Shown: one piece after another, positions 48,523 through 57,584 of the stretch
How positions within the stretch are numbered: the stretch's first letter is position 1
Layout: each line of letters opens with the position of its first letter
Source: Desulfoscipio geothermicus
GTDB taxonomy: Bacteria > Bacillota > Desulfotomaculia > Desulfotomaculales > Desulfallaceae
Length of the DNA stretch: 64,000 nucleotides
Assembly (NCBI GenBank): GCA_016841645.1
Contig: JAENYS010000001.1
Span: forward strand, 186,001-250,000
Direction: 5' to 3'
Notes under the pieces: generated by a model
Seen by the model: only the letters and a program-made list of their open reading frames with translations
The model's database searches: none
Told to the model about the DNA's origin: nothing
Position numbers and translations under genes: made by a program

Positions 48523-49482
48523 TTAGGTGGCGCTGGATGCCTGCATGATACCAGCATTGCCGCCAGCAGTAATAGTACCACTGTCAAGATACACAGCTCC
48601 GCGATCATTGGCTTCCCAGTCAGCTGCACCAATCAAGCTGCAGTTTTTCATTAATAGGCGTTTATTTGCCGGGTCAAATCCTGCGGCAACAGCTATAGCC
48701 TGGGTCATGGCGGTACCGGAAAGGTTGGAAAATAGACAATCCTCAAATACTTGGTACCTGTCAATACCAGCGTTACCAAGCACTTCGATGAAAATTGCCC
48801 CTGCGTGGCCAGCCTGCATGGAGAAATGACAGTTTTTAAACTTATTCCTAGCAGCTCCACCGGTTGCCGCAAATACAAGACCAGCCATCCCAGTAGCGGC
48901 TTCAATCGTATCAACGCCGATAGTGCATTGCTCGAAAAGATTTTCTGAACCACCACTAATTAAAAGACTTGCACCACCATCAATAGCCTGAGAAGCGTGT
49001 CCGCCACCGGCAAAATGTATGTTCTTGAAATAATTTCGTCCACCAGTCACTTCAGCATTAACAAGACTGGTTGCATCATCCACACCTTGGAAAATATATA
49101 GATCCTTGAAAATACATCCCGTTGCCGCAAATTTAACTAGAGGCGAAGCCCCCTCCAATGTCGATAGTTGAAATATTCTCGCTCTCTGAGCCACATGAGA
49201 TGGAGCACACAAACCAATCAAGTGAGTGTAATTTTTATCCCATGCTACAGCCCCACTCAAATTATTTCCGCTACTCCCTGCAACATAAAGTACAACATCA
49301 TGCTGATTGGCCACACATAAATCTTCCGCTGCTGCTATACTCGCCAGAGCCTTTACAAAACTCTGGCCATCGTAATCATCATCGCCATTGACGGGATCTA
49401 CGATAAAAACATTAGAATTTTTACCGATTGGGATCCCAAGTGCCAATAAATAATTTTCTATACTTGCTGGATATAGGCCCAT
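48523..49482 (-). CDS. Right-handed beta-helix protein in the head block
   Basis: 319 residues. The start (NSNVFIVDPVNGDDDYDGQS, FVKALASIAAAEDLC) is typical of beta-helix surface or tail-spike proteins. The body has turns with N/G/C-rich steps (GCIFKDLYIFQGV, NLFEQCTIGV, RNKFKNCHFSM, YQVFEDCLFSNL). It lies straight after the major capsid protein, so it could be a capsid decoration spike. Confidence 0.75.
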   Translation of the reverse strand: MGLYPASIENYLLALGIPIGKNSNVFIVDPVNGDDDYDGQSFVKALASIAAAEDLCVANQHDVVLYVAGSSGNNLSGAVAWDKNYTHLIGLCAPSHVAQRARIFQLSTLEGASPLVKFAATGCIFKDLYIFQGVDDATSLVNAEVTGGRNYFKNIHFAGGGHASQAIDGGASLLISGGSENLFEQCTIGVDTIEAATGMAGLVFAATGGAARNKFKNCHFSMQAGHAGAIFIEVLGNAGIDRYQVFEDCLFSNLSGTAMTQAIAVAAGFDPANKRLLMKNCSLIGAADWEANDRGAVYLDSGTITAGGNAGIMQASSAT

Positions 49483-49506
49483 AGTTTAATACCTCCATTT
49501 AAAAAA

Positions 49507-50451
49507 TTATGCCGGGATTAGTATGGAGAACGGATATCGGGTAGCTTCCGTTTGATTTACCCGGTTAATCGGGTTTGGTAACTGCCAGCCTAGACGCATT
49601 ACCGCTCGAAGGGCTACCATATCCTGCTGTGCCAGGTTGTAAATAATATTGCCAGCAGCATCCTGGATAACTGCCTCAGTCAACACCTTGTAGGTGACAT
49701 CCTGCCGCATAGCATAGACAAGTTGCTGCCAGTCGCCGGAGATAAGCAGGCTCTGAGCAGCATCAATCGCGCCATTGATTGGGAATACAACCTCAGAACC
49801 ATCCAACTCATAACGAGTGGTTTCCTGCATGGACCGGTTAAAAATAGGGATACCATTGGCATCCCGCAGGCCACGCAGTCGGGATTTCATAGTTAGGGCT
49901 CCGACATGGCCGGTCACATTAAATCCGTCCTGTTCCACAAAGGCCAGGGTGCCATCCTCGCTCAAGATATCGTCATATAAATCTGCGTTTGCGCCAATAG
50001 CAACAGTATGCCCAGCCGCAGTAGCCGCAGTTAGAATGTCATCTGGCCAATCCGCAGGGGCATTGGTACCGTAAAACGCTGCCTGATCAAAAGCTACACC
50101 AAAAGCCTCCACCATGCGCGGCTTAACTTCGCCCCAGATGTCGTAATCAGCATCGTCCAGGACGGCTTCCGGAATGGGTACGATAACTGCCAATTCTTCA
50201 GCGTTGATGTATTTATTCTCCCAGGCCATCTGCGAAGTCTGTTTTAATCCAGTATCACCACTCACAAAATAGGCAGTAATTAGACTAGACAGTACTGGCA
50301 TTTTGCGTTGGCTGCGGCTCATGGTGGGCAGTTTACGCGCCAGGCGCATGATAGCGCTGTTTTGGGGAACACCTTGGATAATCTCTTTGCTTACTTCTTC
50401 CGGGATAAGTGCATCCGCACCGGTCCGGTCAATAATACTGTTAAACGGCAT
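49507..50451 (-). CDS. Major capsid protein, HK97 fold
   Basis: 314 residues: SKEIIQGVPQNSAIMRLARK, AEELAVIVPIPEAVLDDADY and QQDMVALRAVMRLGWQLPNP are typical of HK97-type major capsid (phage phi-C31 gp36-like) proteins. No delta domain of about 100 residues is present, and a separate scaffold gene lies upstream, as expected. Confidence 0.93.
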   Translation of the reverse strand: MPFNSIIDRTGADALIPEEVSKEIIQGVPQNSAIMRLARKLPTMSRSQRKMPVLSSLITAYFVSGDTGLKQTSQMAWENKYINAEELAVIVPIPEAVLDDADYDIWGEVKPRMVEAFGVAFDQAAFYGTNAPADWPDDILTAATAAGHTVAIGANADLYDDILSEDGTLAFVEQDGFNVTGHVGALTMKSRLRGLRDANGIPIFNRSMQETTRYELDGSEVVFPINGAIDAAQSLLISGDWQQLVYAMRQDVTYKVLTEAVIQDAAGNIIYNLAQQDMVALRAVMRLGWQLPNPINRVNQTEATRYPFSILIPA

Positions 50452-50514
50452 AATAATTTACCTCCATAATTATTTTTTTACCTTCTTCATCGGCATGGAT
50501 GGTGCGGTTTCATA

Positions 50515-51204
50515 TCAACGATGGCCCGCGGCCCGCCTGATGAAATCATTCATACTCTTGCCGCCAGCCCCACCACCACCGCCGGCAGGGTTACTTCCGC
50601 CACCAACGGTACCACCACCATCGGCTTTTTTTAGCCAGGGCTTAGCCTTAACCAAATCTTCAAGGGCTTTCTTGATGCCTTTCACATCTCCGTTCTCGGT
50701 TACCTCGATGCTATCTTTATCCAGCAAGGCATATGCAGCATCGGCATCAACTAATCCCATCTCTGCAGCAGCTGCCTTCACTTCGGCTTTAACCAAGCGT
50801 TGGTTGGCTGCTTCCATGGCAGCTTTACCTTTCTTTTCAGCCTCTTCTTTTTCGGCTTTGAGCTTTTCAGTCTCGGTCATAGCAGCTTTTTTCTTTTCTT
50901 CCTCCAGCTGCTCTTGCCATGACTTACGCTCCCGGGCTAATTGTCTGCTGACAATGTCGTCAACGTCTTTCTGAGTAAATGTCTTTTCTGGCTGTCCGCC
51001 GCCATCACCTCCGGTACCCGCCCCGGATCCTGCGCCTCCACCAGTGCCACCTTCTCCACCAGTGCCAGCACCAGAACCGCCATCACCACCAGAGCCAGCA
51101 CCACCGCCGGCGGTACCACCACCGGCGTCATTAAAAAGCCCCCTGTATCTCAGGGGGTTAAAGCGAAAAGAAGTAGTTATTCCGAATAGATTTTCAAATG
51201 GCAT
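50515..51204 (-). CDS. Capsid scaffold protein with Gly-rich linkers
   Basis: 229 residues. A short N-terminal peptide and a Gly/Ser/Thr/Ala-rich segment (about residues 28-75) precede helical scaffold coils (TEKLKAEKEEAEKKGKAAME) and a second Gly-rich linker, ending in MNDFIRRAAGHR. The helical part with a basic C-terminus matches scaffold proteins. It is placed before the capsid gene. Confidence 0.8.
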   Translation of the reverse strand: MPFENLFGITTSFRFNPLRYRGLFNDAGGGTAGGGAGSGGDGGSGAGTGGEGGTGGGAGSGAGTGGDGGGQPEKTFTQKDVDDIVSRQLARERKSWQEQLEEEKKKAAMTETEKLKAEKEEAEKKGKAAMEAANQRLVKAEVKAAAAEMGLVDADAAYALLDKDSIEVTENGDVKGIKKALEDLVKAKPWLKKADGGGTVGGGSNPAGGGGGAGGKSMNDFIRRAAGHR

Positions 51205-51291
51205 GTTACCTCCACCGTTTTAAGCCCGTCGGCTATTATTTCCGTGCATTAGCCCTGCACGTTGGGCATAAAATTAACCGCTTTCAGATGG

Positions 51292-51537
51292 TCATTCCTT
51301 ATATGCCACCACAGGGGAAACAAGCGTTAAAATCTCCTGTCCCTCTGTAAGAATACCTTTTAGTCCTATCCTGTCAGCTTCGAAATTTAGATTGGTAATT
51401 AGGTCTGTAAGATTTTCTGAATCCCTGTGGACCAAAACAATAATAAAGTCACCTTCATCAACGAATTGGGCTATGTCCTTTTTAATCTGCTCTTTACTAA
51501 CCTGATCCCGGGTGCGGAAATGTCTTATTTCGGCCAC
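51292..51537 (-). CDS. Small phage protein, unknown
   Basis: 81 residues, alpha/beta (EGDFIIVLVHRDSENLTDLI). Lies between the MuF gene region and the scaffold. Function unknown. Confidence 0.5.
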   Translation of the reverse strand: MAEIRHFRTRDQVSKEQIKKDIAQFVDEGDFIIVLVHRDSENLTDLITNLNFEADRIGLKGILTEGQEILTLVSPVVAYKE

Positions 51538-51598
51538 CTAACACCTCCCAAAAGGTATAACAAAACCCTTGGCGAATCATACTACCGGAGGTGATTTT

Positions 51599-51910
51599 AT
51601 GGATTGGTTTTGGCCGCAGGACAAGCTATCTTGTCATGTCGGCATTAATTACCGCATGATGCTAATTGAAAAGCAAGGACTTGTCCCGGTTAAAATAAAG
51701 CTTTGCAAAAAATATACAGAGCTTTTCATGAGAGAAGAAGGGTGGTCATATATTAAGCGCGGACCACATTTTTATGGTCCTAAAAACCACCCTATACAGA
51801 TAGAGTTTAATTGCCTGAACATGTACGGGATCATTATTGAAGCTAGTCCCCGGCCAGTTCGGGAATATAAGCTCCATAAGCATGCTTGCAGCGAGGGTGA
51901 AATAGTTTAG
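51599..51910 (+). CDS. Plus-strand small protein between scaffold and MuF genes
   Basis: 103 residues from ATG 51599 (MDWFWPQDKLSCHVGINYRM) with GGAGGTG five bases upstream. It overlaps the 3' end of the minus-strand MuF gene by 68 bases (convergent), which is uncommon. No family recognised. Probably a moron. Confidence 0.55.
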   Translation: MDWFWPQDKLSCHVGINYRMMLIEKQGLVPVKIKLCKKYTELFMREEGWSYIKRGPHFYGPKNHPIQIEFNCLNMYGIIIEASPRPVREYKLHKHACSEGEIV

Positions 51911-52658
51911 CCGCTTTAGCCTCTTCTAATGTTGGATACCCTGGAGTCTTTCCTGTCAAGCTCAAAATTTTTCCTTCCCATGGGCGACAATAAGAGCATG
52001 GCTTACTGTGGCTACTGATTTTAATTAAGTCACTACCATGTTCCAAGAGCCTGTTTTTTGTCCCCTCCAAATGGGCTTCCATAGCTACAGTGCGAGCTGC
52101 CATCTCGGCATAAGTTCGCATTGACCATTCACGCTTTGCCTTATCAACAAAACCTGTTATGCCATGCTCGGCTAAGTTTTCCCTTATCCTTTGCGCCGCC
52201 TGCTGCCATGTTTTAAAACCTGTCACTGTTCCCATTGCAGCTTCAAGCTGCACGGTTCTGTATATATCGTTAACCCTCCGGCCAATTAATTGGATAACTT
52301 CCTCGAACCGGTTATGTGAGCTTTCTGCCAAGATCTGCGCGGCCTGTTGATGGATTGCAGCAAACCCGGCAATAACCTTACCGCCTACTTGCTCCACCTG
52401 CTCGTCAATAAAACTAGCTCCCTCGGTGTATATCCGCGGTATGGCCGTTTCGCACCATGTCCGCGAACCATCCCGAAGGTCTTTCAAGATCGCCTGGACA
52501 TTGGTAAGCATGGCCTGCAGGTATTTCGTTTGATTGCCCTTCAGTAGTGCTCGGTTGATCTCGTCAAGTATCTGGCTTTCAGCTTCAGCATAGAACTTGG
52601 CTAGGCGTTCCGCTTCATCATCGGATAGGCGCACCAGCCTTTCATTAGGCCCGGGCAT
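51843..52658 (-). CDS. Minor head protein (MuF/SPP1 gp7-like)
   Basis: 271 residues. The C-terminal half carries the MuF-like motif SKPCSYCRPWEGKILSLTGK and HPRCKHAYGAY. The first half is helical (AKFYAEAESQILDEINRALL). SPP1 gp7 and Phage_min_cap2 proteins have this layout; the protein joins the portal and is packaged in the head. It shares one base with the portal gene. Confidence 0.85.
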   Translation of the reverse strand: MPGPNERLVRLSDDEAERLAKFYAEAESQILDEINRALLKGNQTKYLQAMLTNVQAILKDLRDGSRTWCETAIPRIYTEGASFIDEQVEQVGGKVIAGFAAIHQQAAQILAESSHNRFEEVIQLIGRRVNDIYRTVQLEAAMGTVTGFKTWQQAAQRIRENLAEHGITGFVDKAKREWSMRTYAEMAARTVAMEAHLEGTKNRLLEHGSDLIKISSHSKPCSYCRPWEGKILSLTGKTPGYPTLEEAKAAKLFHPRCKHAYGAYIPELAGD

Positions 52659-54082
52659 TATTCACCACCTGCTCCCGGCAGTGTTACCCGTGGCGCTGTG
52701 CCCGGAGGTGTTACCGATTGCTGGTCCGCCTTAATCCTGTCTATTTCCTCCTGCAACGCATCACCTTCTAAACCATCCAGCCGGCGCAAGCTGCTCTCCA
52801 GGCTTGTAGTACCGGCAGCCATGCGGGTGGTTTCAATTTCCGCCTGCTCCTTCGGGTCTTCCGGCAGGCCGTCTTTCCAGTCGATATATACCTGCTCAAG
52901 TAGCACAGCATTGCGCTTACCCTGGGCTACCTCAAGGGCCGACGCAAGTTTCAAGGCTTTTTTTAAGGCCGGATCAAAGCGCATACGAATACGGTTCACC
53001 TTAGCCAGCGGAGCCAGCATCAGCCGCCGTAGTGCCGTACCTGATTCCGCAAGGCCACTTTTAAGCTGACCAAAGGCAGCTGCTGAGGTTTCCGATAATG
53101 CATAAAGCTGTTCCATAAGCAGCTCAATTTGCTTAAATGCAGCTTCAAGACGACCGTCCCAAACCATATACCCCGGTGCGGTATCACCCTCGGCCATCGG
53201 GAAAAACTTGCCCCCGGCGCGGAATGTCGTCTGGCCGGTTACCGGGTCAATCTCCAGCGCGGTTTCCGGCCCGTACATATTCGGGTCGGAGTGCTTGTCC
53301 AGTATGCGGCTTATTTGAGCCACCCTGGTTTCTATCTCCTGGATAATACTTTCAAGGTCACTGTAGTCATCCAGGCCAGTGGACCGGTCAGTGGTTAAAA
53401 GATTAGGCACCGGGATAATCAAGAAATCGTTCACCCCGGTTTCCTGCACAGTCTCATCCTCAACCATGCCCCTAATTTTATCGTTAACTATCTCACATTT
53501 CCGGGTGGTGATCTTTCCTTTTTCGTGGATCTCGGCTTTGAGATATTTTATTTTTCTAGCTCCCAGTATTCGCTGGATGTCCTCTTCATATGTCCATGCA
53601 AGCACATGAGCCACAATGTCCTTCACGTTGTCCGGCTTACATACGGGGAACCACACAGCCGGCGGCTGCCCCTCTATAATCCCGTGCCCGTCATAGCGCA
53701 CTTTGAAGATACCGTCACCGTAACGTGAAACATCCATAGCCACTTCGTAACTGGCTAAGTGTAGTTTGTTTTCTTCAATGAGCCTTTCCGCTGTCTCCTG
53801 CTCCAGTGTGCCATTATCGCCTGCCTTAATACGCGGCGGCTCACCAAGCAACAGATCGGCAAAAAGCGTGGACAAGCGTTTATTCCAGTTGAGCACTATC
53901 TCCATCGTCGCCTGCTGATCCTCGCGAAGTAGGCGGATCCAGTCTTTGAATACCTCCCGGTGCTTACCTTCGAAAAGCAGTTTGTTGGCTGCGTACATAT
54001 TGAGTCGTTCGATTTCGCTTTTCGGGGGCCACTGTTGCCCGGGGGAGAGAAAATCAAGTGAAGTTAGCGTTTTTATCACCAC
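52658..54082 (-). CDS. Portal protein (SPP1 gp6-like)
   Basis: 474 residues: MYAANKLLFEGKHREVFKDW, LFADLLLGEPPRIKAGDNGT, the beta-rich core (YGDGIFKVRYDGHGIIEGQP) and the alpha wing (LAPLAKVNRIRMRFDPALKK). It makes the 12-mer channel for DNA. It follows the large terminase gene by 2 bases. Confidence 0.9.
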   Translation of the reverse strand: MVIKTLTSLDFLSPGQQWPPKSEIERLNMYAANKLLFEGKHREVFKDWIRLLREDQQATMEIVLNWNKRLSTLFADLLLGEPPRIKAGDNGTLEQETAERLIEENKLHLASYEVAMDVSRYGDGIFKVRYDGHGIIEGQPPAVWFPVCKPDNVKDIVAHVLAWTYEEDIQRILGARKIKYLKAEIHEKGKITTRKCEIVNDKIRGMVEDETVQETGVNDFLIIPVPNLLTTDRSTGLDDYSDLESIIQEIETRVAQISRILDKHSDPNMYGPETALEIDPVTGQTTFRAGGKFFPMAEGDTAPGYMVWDGRLEAAFKQIELLMEQLYALSETSAAAFGQLKSGLAESGTALRRLMLAPLAKVNRIRMRFDPALKKALKLASALEVAQGKRNAVLLEQVYIDWKDGLPEDPKEQAEIETTRMAAGTTSLESSLRRLDGLEGDALQEEIDRIKADQQSVTPPGTAPRVTLPGAGGE

Positions 54083-54084
54083 CT

Positions 54085-55380
54085 TTAATAACCGACTGGT
54101 TTATTAACTGTACCGAATCTTAGCTTGCCAAAGTGTGAGTATAAGGCATAGCGGTTACGATCCATAGCATGGTCAAATTGCTTAACCGGCTTATCTTCAC
54201 CGCGTTCCTGGGCTTTTGGGTCCCAAATGTAGCTTGTAAACTCCAGTATTGTGTCTTGGCATGATTTATCAATAAAAAATTCGCCATTAGATAGCATCTT
54301 AGCCACATGACGAATTCCGTTTATTACATCGTTTTTTGCATCCCTGGTTAAGATATTACGTTTTCTAAGCTCCTGTTTAAAGCTTGCCGCTGACGGGTCA
54401 AGATAAATAGCTGTTGGGTGTATTTCACCTAAAAACTTTACAAAATCGTTGGCATATTCACTGTCTGTCTTTTGCCTACCTGTTTTCTTGCTGTCGTAAT
54501 AATACTCTCTAACCAAGTGAACCGGTCCTTTACTGTTCCAGCCATACAGGCCAAAAGTGCACGGGTTTGACGTGCCATAGTCAATACCAATTATATATTG
54601 GCCGAATTTTTGGCCGAATACATTTACAACATGCTTATCCTCCGAGAACATGTCATAGATAACTCCCTCGGCCAGCACCCAAAGACCAAGGATAAACCGC
54701 TTATAGAACACTCCGGAGTACAGCCGGCGGTATCTTTCTTTCACCCTTTCAGATAACGATAAGTTGTCCTCCATGGTAAAATGCAGGTGCACCGCGTTTT
54801 TAATTCTCAACTTACCCAGCCATTCAACGTTAAACCAGTGGTATGGCCCTTCAGGGTTGCAGTTAAACCAGAGCTTTGCACCGTCAACTGAGCAACGGGC
54901 GGTAGCCTGATTAACGAATGATTCGGGCATCAAGGCAACTTCATCGAAATACATACCGGCCAGGGTAATACCTTGGATAAAGTCCTGACTGCGCTCGTCC
55001 TTGCCGCCAAAAAGATAAAAGTAATTAACCCGGCCATTCCGGGTTATCTCCAGGTAATTCTCGCTGGACCGGTGATCCTTTACTCTGTAACCACGGCCCT
55101 TTAAAACCTTTTTTAGCGGTTGAACAACGTTACGCCGCAGGGCACCTATAGATTTACCGGCCAGGCCAAAGTTCTGATCGTCAAAGGTCTCCATTGCCCA
55201 GACCACAAATGATAGCGACATGGGCAATGTTTTACCGGCACGGACAGCTCCGTCACAGATTATAGCGTCTTTATCAGCAACCGGCGAGCCCGGCATCCAC
55301 CAGGTCATTACCTGGACCTGCTTCTGCGATAAAGGCGACCACTTGAAAGGCTTACTCTTGATCTTCCCCGGCATAGCCAT
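54085..55380 (-). CDS. Terminase large subunit
   Basis: Headful-type terminase. Walker A is ICDGAVRAGKTLPMSLSF, Walker B is LAGMYFDEVALMP and the nuclease starts at IIGIDYGTSNPCTFGLYGW. The start is ATG 55380 (MAMPGKIKSK) after AGGTGAGG; the longer frame lacks a site. It overlaps the small subunit gene by 29 bases. SPP1-like portal and gp7 neighbours agree with packaging by headful. Confidence 0.93.
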   Translation of the reverse strand: MAMPGKIKSKPFKWSPLSQKQVQVMTWWMPGSPVADKDAIICDGAVRAGKTLPMSLSFVVWAMETFDDQNFGLAGKSIGALRRNVVQPLKKVLKGRGYRVKDHRSSENYLEITRNGRVNYFYLFGGKDERSQDFIQGITLAGMYFDEVALMPESFVNQATARCSVDGAKLWFNCNPEGPYHWFNVEWLGKLRIKNAVHLHFTMEDNLSLSERVKERYRRLYSGVFYKRFILGLWVLAEGVIYDMFSEDKHVVNVFGQKFGQYIIGIDYGTSNPCTFGLYGWNSKGPVHLVREYYYDSKKTGRQKTDSEYANDFVKFLGEIHPTAIYLDPSAASFKQELRKRNILTRDAKNDVINGIRHVAKMLSNGEFFIDKSCQDTILEFTSYIWDPKAQERGEDKPVKQFDHAMDRNRYALYSHFGKLRFGTVNKPVGY

Positions 55381-56356
55381 CCCAAGCCTCACCTACCTTA
55401 CCGGACAGCGCTTCGATGAAGCCGTCATCTTCAGTTTCGTCCGGGTCGCCCATTACCTTGGCTTTTTCAAGCTGCAGACGCTCTTGGGCAATAAGCATAT
55501 CCTGCTTCATTTTTTCTAGTCTTAGCTGGTGTTCCTTGCTGGCATTGCCCTTTTGGATCATCTCCTCATAGCGAGTTATAAGACCATCCAAGGTTTTCAT
55601 TGCTGCACTTTGGGCTTTTAAAAAATTGGCCTGTTTATCCCAGGCAAACTGCAGCTCGTATTCCTTTTCCCAACCATCGCTATGTAGTCCGCTGGTTTCT
55701 TTTTCACGCTTCAGGTATTCGGTTAAATCGTCTCGGTCCTTTACGAACATAATCTTTTGTGCCCGGGCGATGGCTAGGTATTGAATCATTATGTTTTCCC
55801 AAAGGATATCAAGTGGAGACTTCTCCATAATTTCATCAACCAGGGCCCTTGTCTCCTCGTCATCCGGAAATATCTTGGCAAAGAATCCATGCTTTAAAGC
55901 ATTTTGTGTTCCTTCCGACGGCCCGGTACTCATTCCGCCGTGAAATTTACATTTGTCTTTGCCAGGCACAGCTTTGCGCCTGCACCTTTCACCTGTTTGC
56001 TTTGATTTGGCAGTGCATTGGTTTTCTCTTCCTTCTTTATGGTATCGGCACAAACCATCTTTCACAGCCACCTGCCGGCATCGCTGACCGGTTTTACTGC
56101 TGATTGCTGTACATTGGCCCGGGAATGTGTCGGGTTCATTAGTAACGTTACCATTCCCATTAGTAACGTTACCTTTGCTTATTGGTAACGTTACCTTTTC
56201 TGATTCATCCCATTGATCCTGATTCTTCCACTTTCTAACCTGTATATCTGAAACTCCAAGCTGTGCGGCAATGTCTTTTAATAGCATATTACCGCCGCTC
56301 TGCTTCCAGAGTTCATATGCTTTGTCTCGATTTGGGCTTCGTTCTCTGGCCACCAC
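55352..56356 (-). CDS. Terminase small subunit with two Cys/His motifs
   Basis: 334 residues. The N-terminus is a helix-turn-helix (GGNMLLKDIAAQLGVSDIQV) for DNA binding. Two copies of a metal-like motif follow: CTAISSKTGQRCRQ with CRYHKEG, and CTAKSKQTGERCRRK with CKFHGG (about residues 80-145). The rest is helical and acidic. Its own DNA carries three GTAACGTTAC palindromes, a likely pac site. Confidence 0.8.
   Translation of the reverse strand: MVARERSPNRDKAYELWKQSGGNMLLKDIAAQLGVSDIQVRKWKNQDQWDESEKVTLPISKGNVTNGNGNVTNEPDTFPGQCTAISSKTGQRCRQVAVKDGLCRYHKEGRENQCTAKSKQTGERCRRKAVPGKDKCKFHGGMSTGPSEGTQNALKHGFFAKIFPDDEETRALVDEIMEKSPLDILWENIMIQYLAIARAQKIMFVKDRDDLTEYLKREKETSGLHSDGWEKEYELQFAWDKQANFLKAQSAAMKTLDGLITRYEEMIQKGNASKEHQLRLEKMKQDMLIAQERLQLEKAKVMGDPDETEDDGFIEALSGKVGEAWDGYAGEDQE
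56142..56194. promoter_or_regulatory. Three palindromes inside terS, candidate pac site
   Basis: GTAACGTTAC occurs at 56142-56151, 56163-56172 and 56185-56194. The copies are 21 and 22 bases apart, about two helical turns, all on one face. They lie at codons about 55-72 of the terS gene. In SPP1-type phages the pac site lies in or near the small terminase gene. Confidence 0.5.
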
Positions 56357-56520
56357 CTCACCTGCTTTATAGCGCTGTTATTGTCAAAAGAAATATATAA
56401 ACGCCATTGGGCGCTCATTAGCTAAAAATCGCCACCCCACGGCGACGGTTGAAATGTGTATACTATGCTAGTAGGCTGACCGGTTACATGATGTCCGCCC
56501 TCCTTGTAATTGATAGCATA

Positions 56521-56540
56521 AGAAAAGAGCCTTGCGGCTC
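56521..56540 (-). terminator. Terminator after the zinc-ribbon gene
   Basis: GAGCC, a GCAA tetraloop, GGCTC and then TTTTCTT on the minus strand, overlapping the stop codon of the small gene at 56539. The stem is short but the U-run is good. Confidence 0.75.
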
Positions 56541-56718
56541 AGTCATTCTTGATTATATAAAATATGCTATTGCATTCTTTGCAGGTGTGCTGCCATTTTA
56601 TTGGTTGATTTCCCATAGCATGTCCAATCCCGTGCGATTCTATATTACCACTTTTACATGTTGGGCATTTACCATCGTAATTTTTCTCAAGCAAAACAAT
56701 AGCTTCCTGTTCGCCCAT
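56539..56718 (-). CDS. Small zinc-ribbon protein
   Basis: 59 residues on the minus strand (MGEQEAIVLLEKNYDGKCPT start). It has CPTCKSG and CKECNSI motifs 27 residues apart, a zinc ribbon. GGAG lies seven bases before ATG 56718 and a terminator directly follows the stop. A longer open frame on the opposite strand is a shadow. Confidence 0.75.
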   Translation of the reverse strand: MGEQEAIVLLEKNYDGKCPTCKSGNIESHGIGHAMGNQPIKWQHTCKECNSIFYIIKND

Positions 56719-56867
56719 AATTTCACTCCTTCCTCCTCACCATCACTATTCGATAATAGAAGGCTGTCTCCTTCTGATATATTCCGGCAATGTTAGATAA
56801 AGGTAAAACCCCCTCCATGTGGAACTATGTCATTGTGAGTGACTTTTCCAGGAAAGGGGGTGTTATT

Positions 56868-57083
56868 ATGACAAGGCGTTACAGGTCTCCATTTAATGGC
56901 AAAAGATTTATCGGTAATAACAATACTAACGAAGTTCATGACTTAGATAATGAAAAAACAAGCTGTAAGATTGATCAGATCAAAGATGAACATGTTGTTA
57001 CTTTTTCACCAGATACTCACAGTGAAGCCAAAAAAAAAGGATTCGATAACTGCGCCTATTGCATTGGCAATTCAAATTATTAA
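56868..57083 (+). CDS. Small plus-strand protein, unknown
   Basis: 71 residues from ATG 56868 (MTRRYRSPFNGKRFIGNNNT) after AAAGGGGGTG. Ends with CAYCIGNSNY. Upstream at about 56800-56807 the bases CCCCCT could pair with the GGGGG of the ribosome site. It converges with the next gene (12-base overlap). Confidence 0.55.
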   Translation: MTRRYRSPFNGKRFIGNNNTNEVHDLDNEKTSCKIDQIKDEHVVTFSPDTHSEAKKKGFDNCAYCIGNSNY

Positions 57084-57503
57084 ACTAGCAGGGTAGAGGG
57101 GAAACCCTTCTACCCACCTTTTAATATTTTCTTCTAACTTCTGAAATGCAAGATCTTTTGCTTTCCTGATCCTAGTTAACTCAGGTTCATTGATTTCTTT
57201 GTTTCTCGGATGTACTTCAATCACCAATTCCCAATTAACACAATACTTCATCTCTGGATCTAGTCTATGTCTTTGTATTACTTCGATATTCACATCTTTG
57301 AGCTGAGTGTTTAGAAATAGCAAATATTTTAGTAAATTTATCCATTTATCAAGATCTACAACATAAAAAATAATACTTGCAACTTTTTCATACCCATGTC
57401 CTGTACAACAACCCAAAGTCCTTATAACTTCTGAATCATTTAAAACCCTGACCAAAGATTTGATTTCAGGATCGATATTGTGATATGGAATCAACATAAT
57501 CAA
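57072..57503 (-). CDS. Hypothetical phage protein
   Basis: 143 residues: PYHNIDPEIKSLVRVLNDSE, then TLGCCTGHGYEKVASIIFYV. The (C/G)CTGHG motif is shared with a group of small phage and wybutosine-related proteins, but I cannot assign a function. It lies between two control genes. Confidence 0.55.
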   Translation of the reverse strand: MIMLIPYHNIDPEIKSLVRVLNDSEVIRTLGCCTGHGYEKVASIIFYVVDLDKWINLLKYLLFLNTQLKDVNIEVIQRHRLDPEMKYCVNWELVIEVHPRNKEINEPELTRIRKAKDLAFQKLEENIKRWVEGFPLYPASLII

Positions 57504-57584
57504 ACTCCACTCCTTGGAATTAATTTATGTTGTACGATTAAAAATAATACAATTAAGCCGCCTCACCCGGGCGGTTATCCCTTT

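Noticed and set aside
50303-50974. Plus-strand frame of 223 codons across capsid and scaffold genes
   Set aside because: Low-complexity shadow of the Gly- and Lys-rich scaffold gene on the other strand.
51001-51135. Gly-rich coding repeats in the scaffold gene as a DNA repeat element
   Set aside because: The repeats follow codons of a flexible linker and are not conserved at base level.
56138-56200. CRISPR-like look of three GTAACGTTAC repeats
   Set aside because: Repeats are 10 bases, palindromic and inside a coding frame; spacers are not unique 30-mers and no cas genes are near.
56449-56796. Open frame of 115 codons on the plus strand
   Set aside because: It is opposite a good minus-strand zinc-ribbon gene (56539-56718) with ribosome site and terminator; it has no site of its own.
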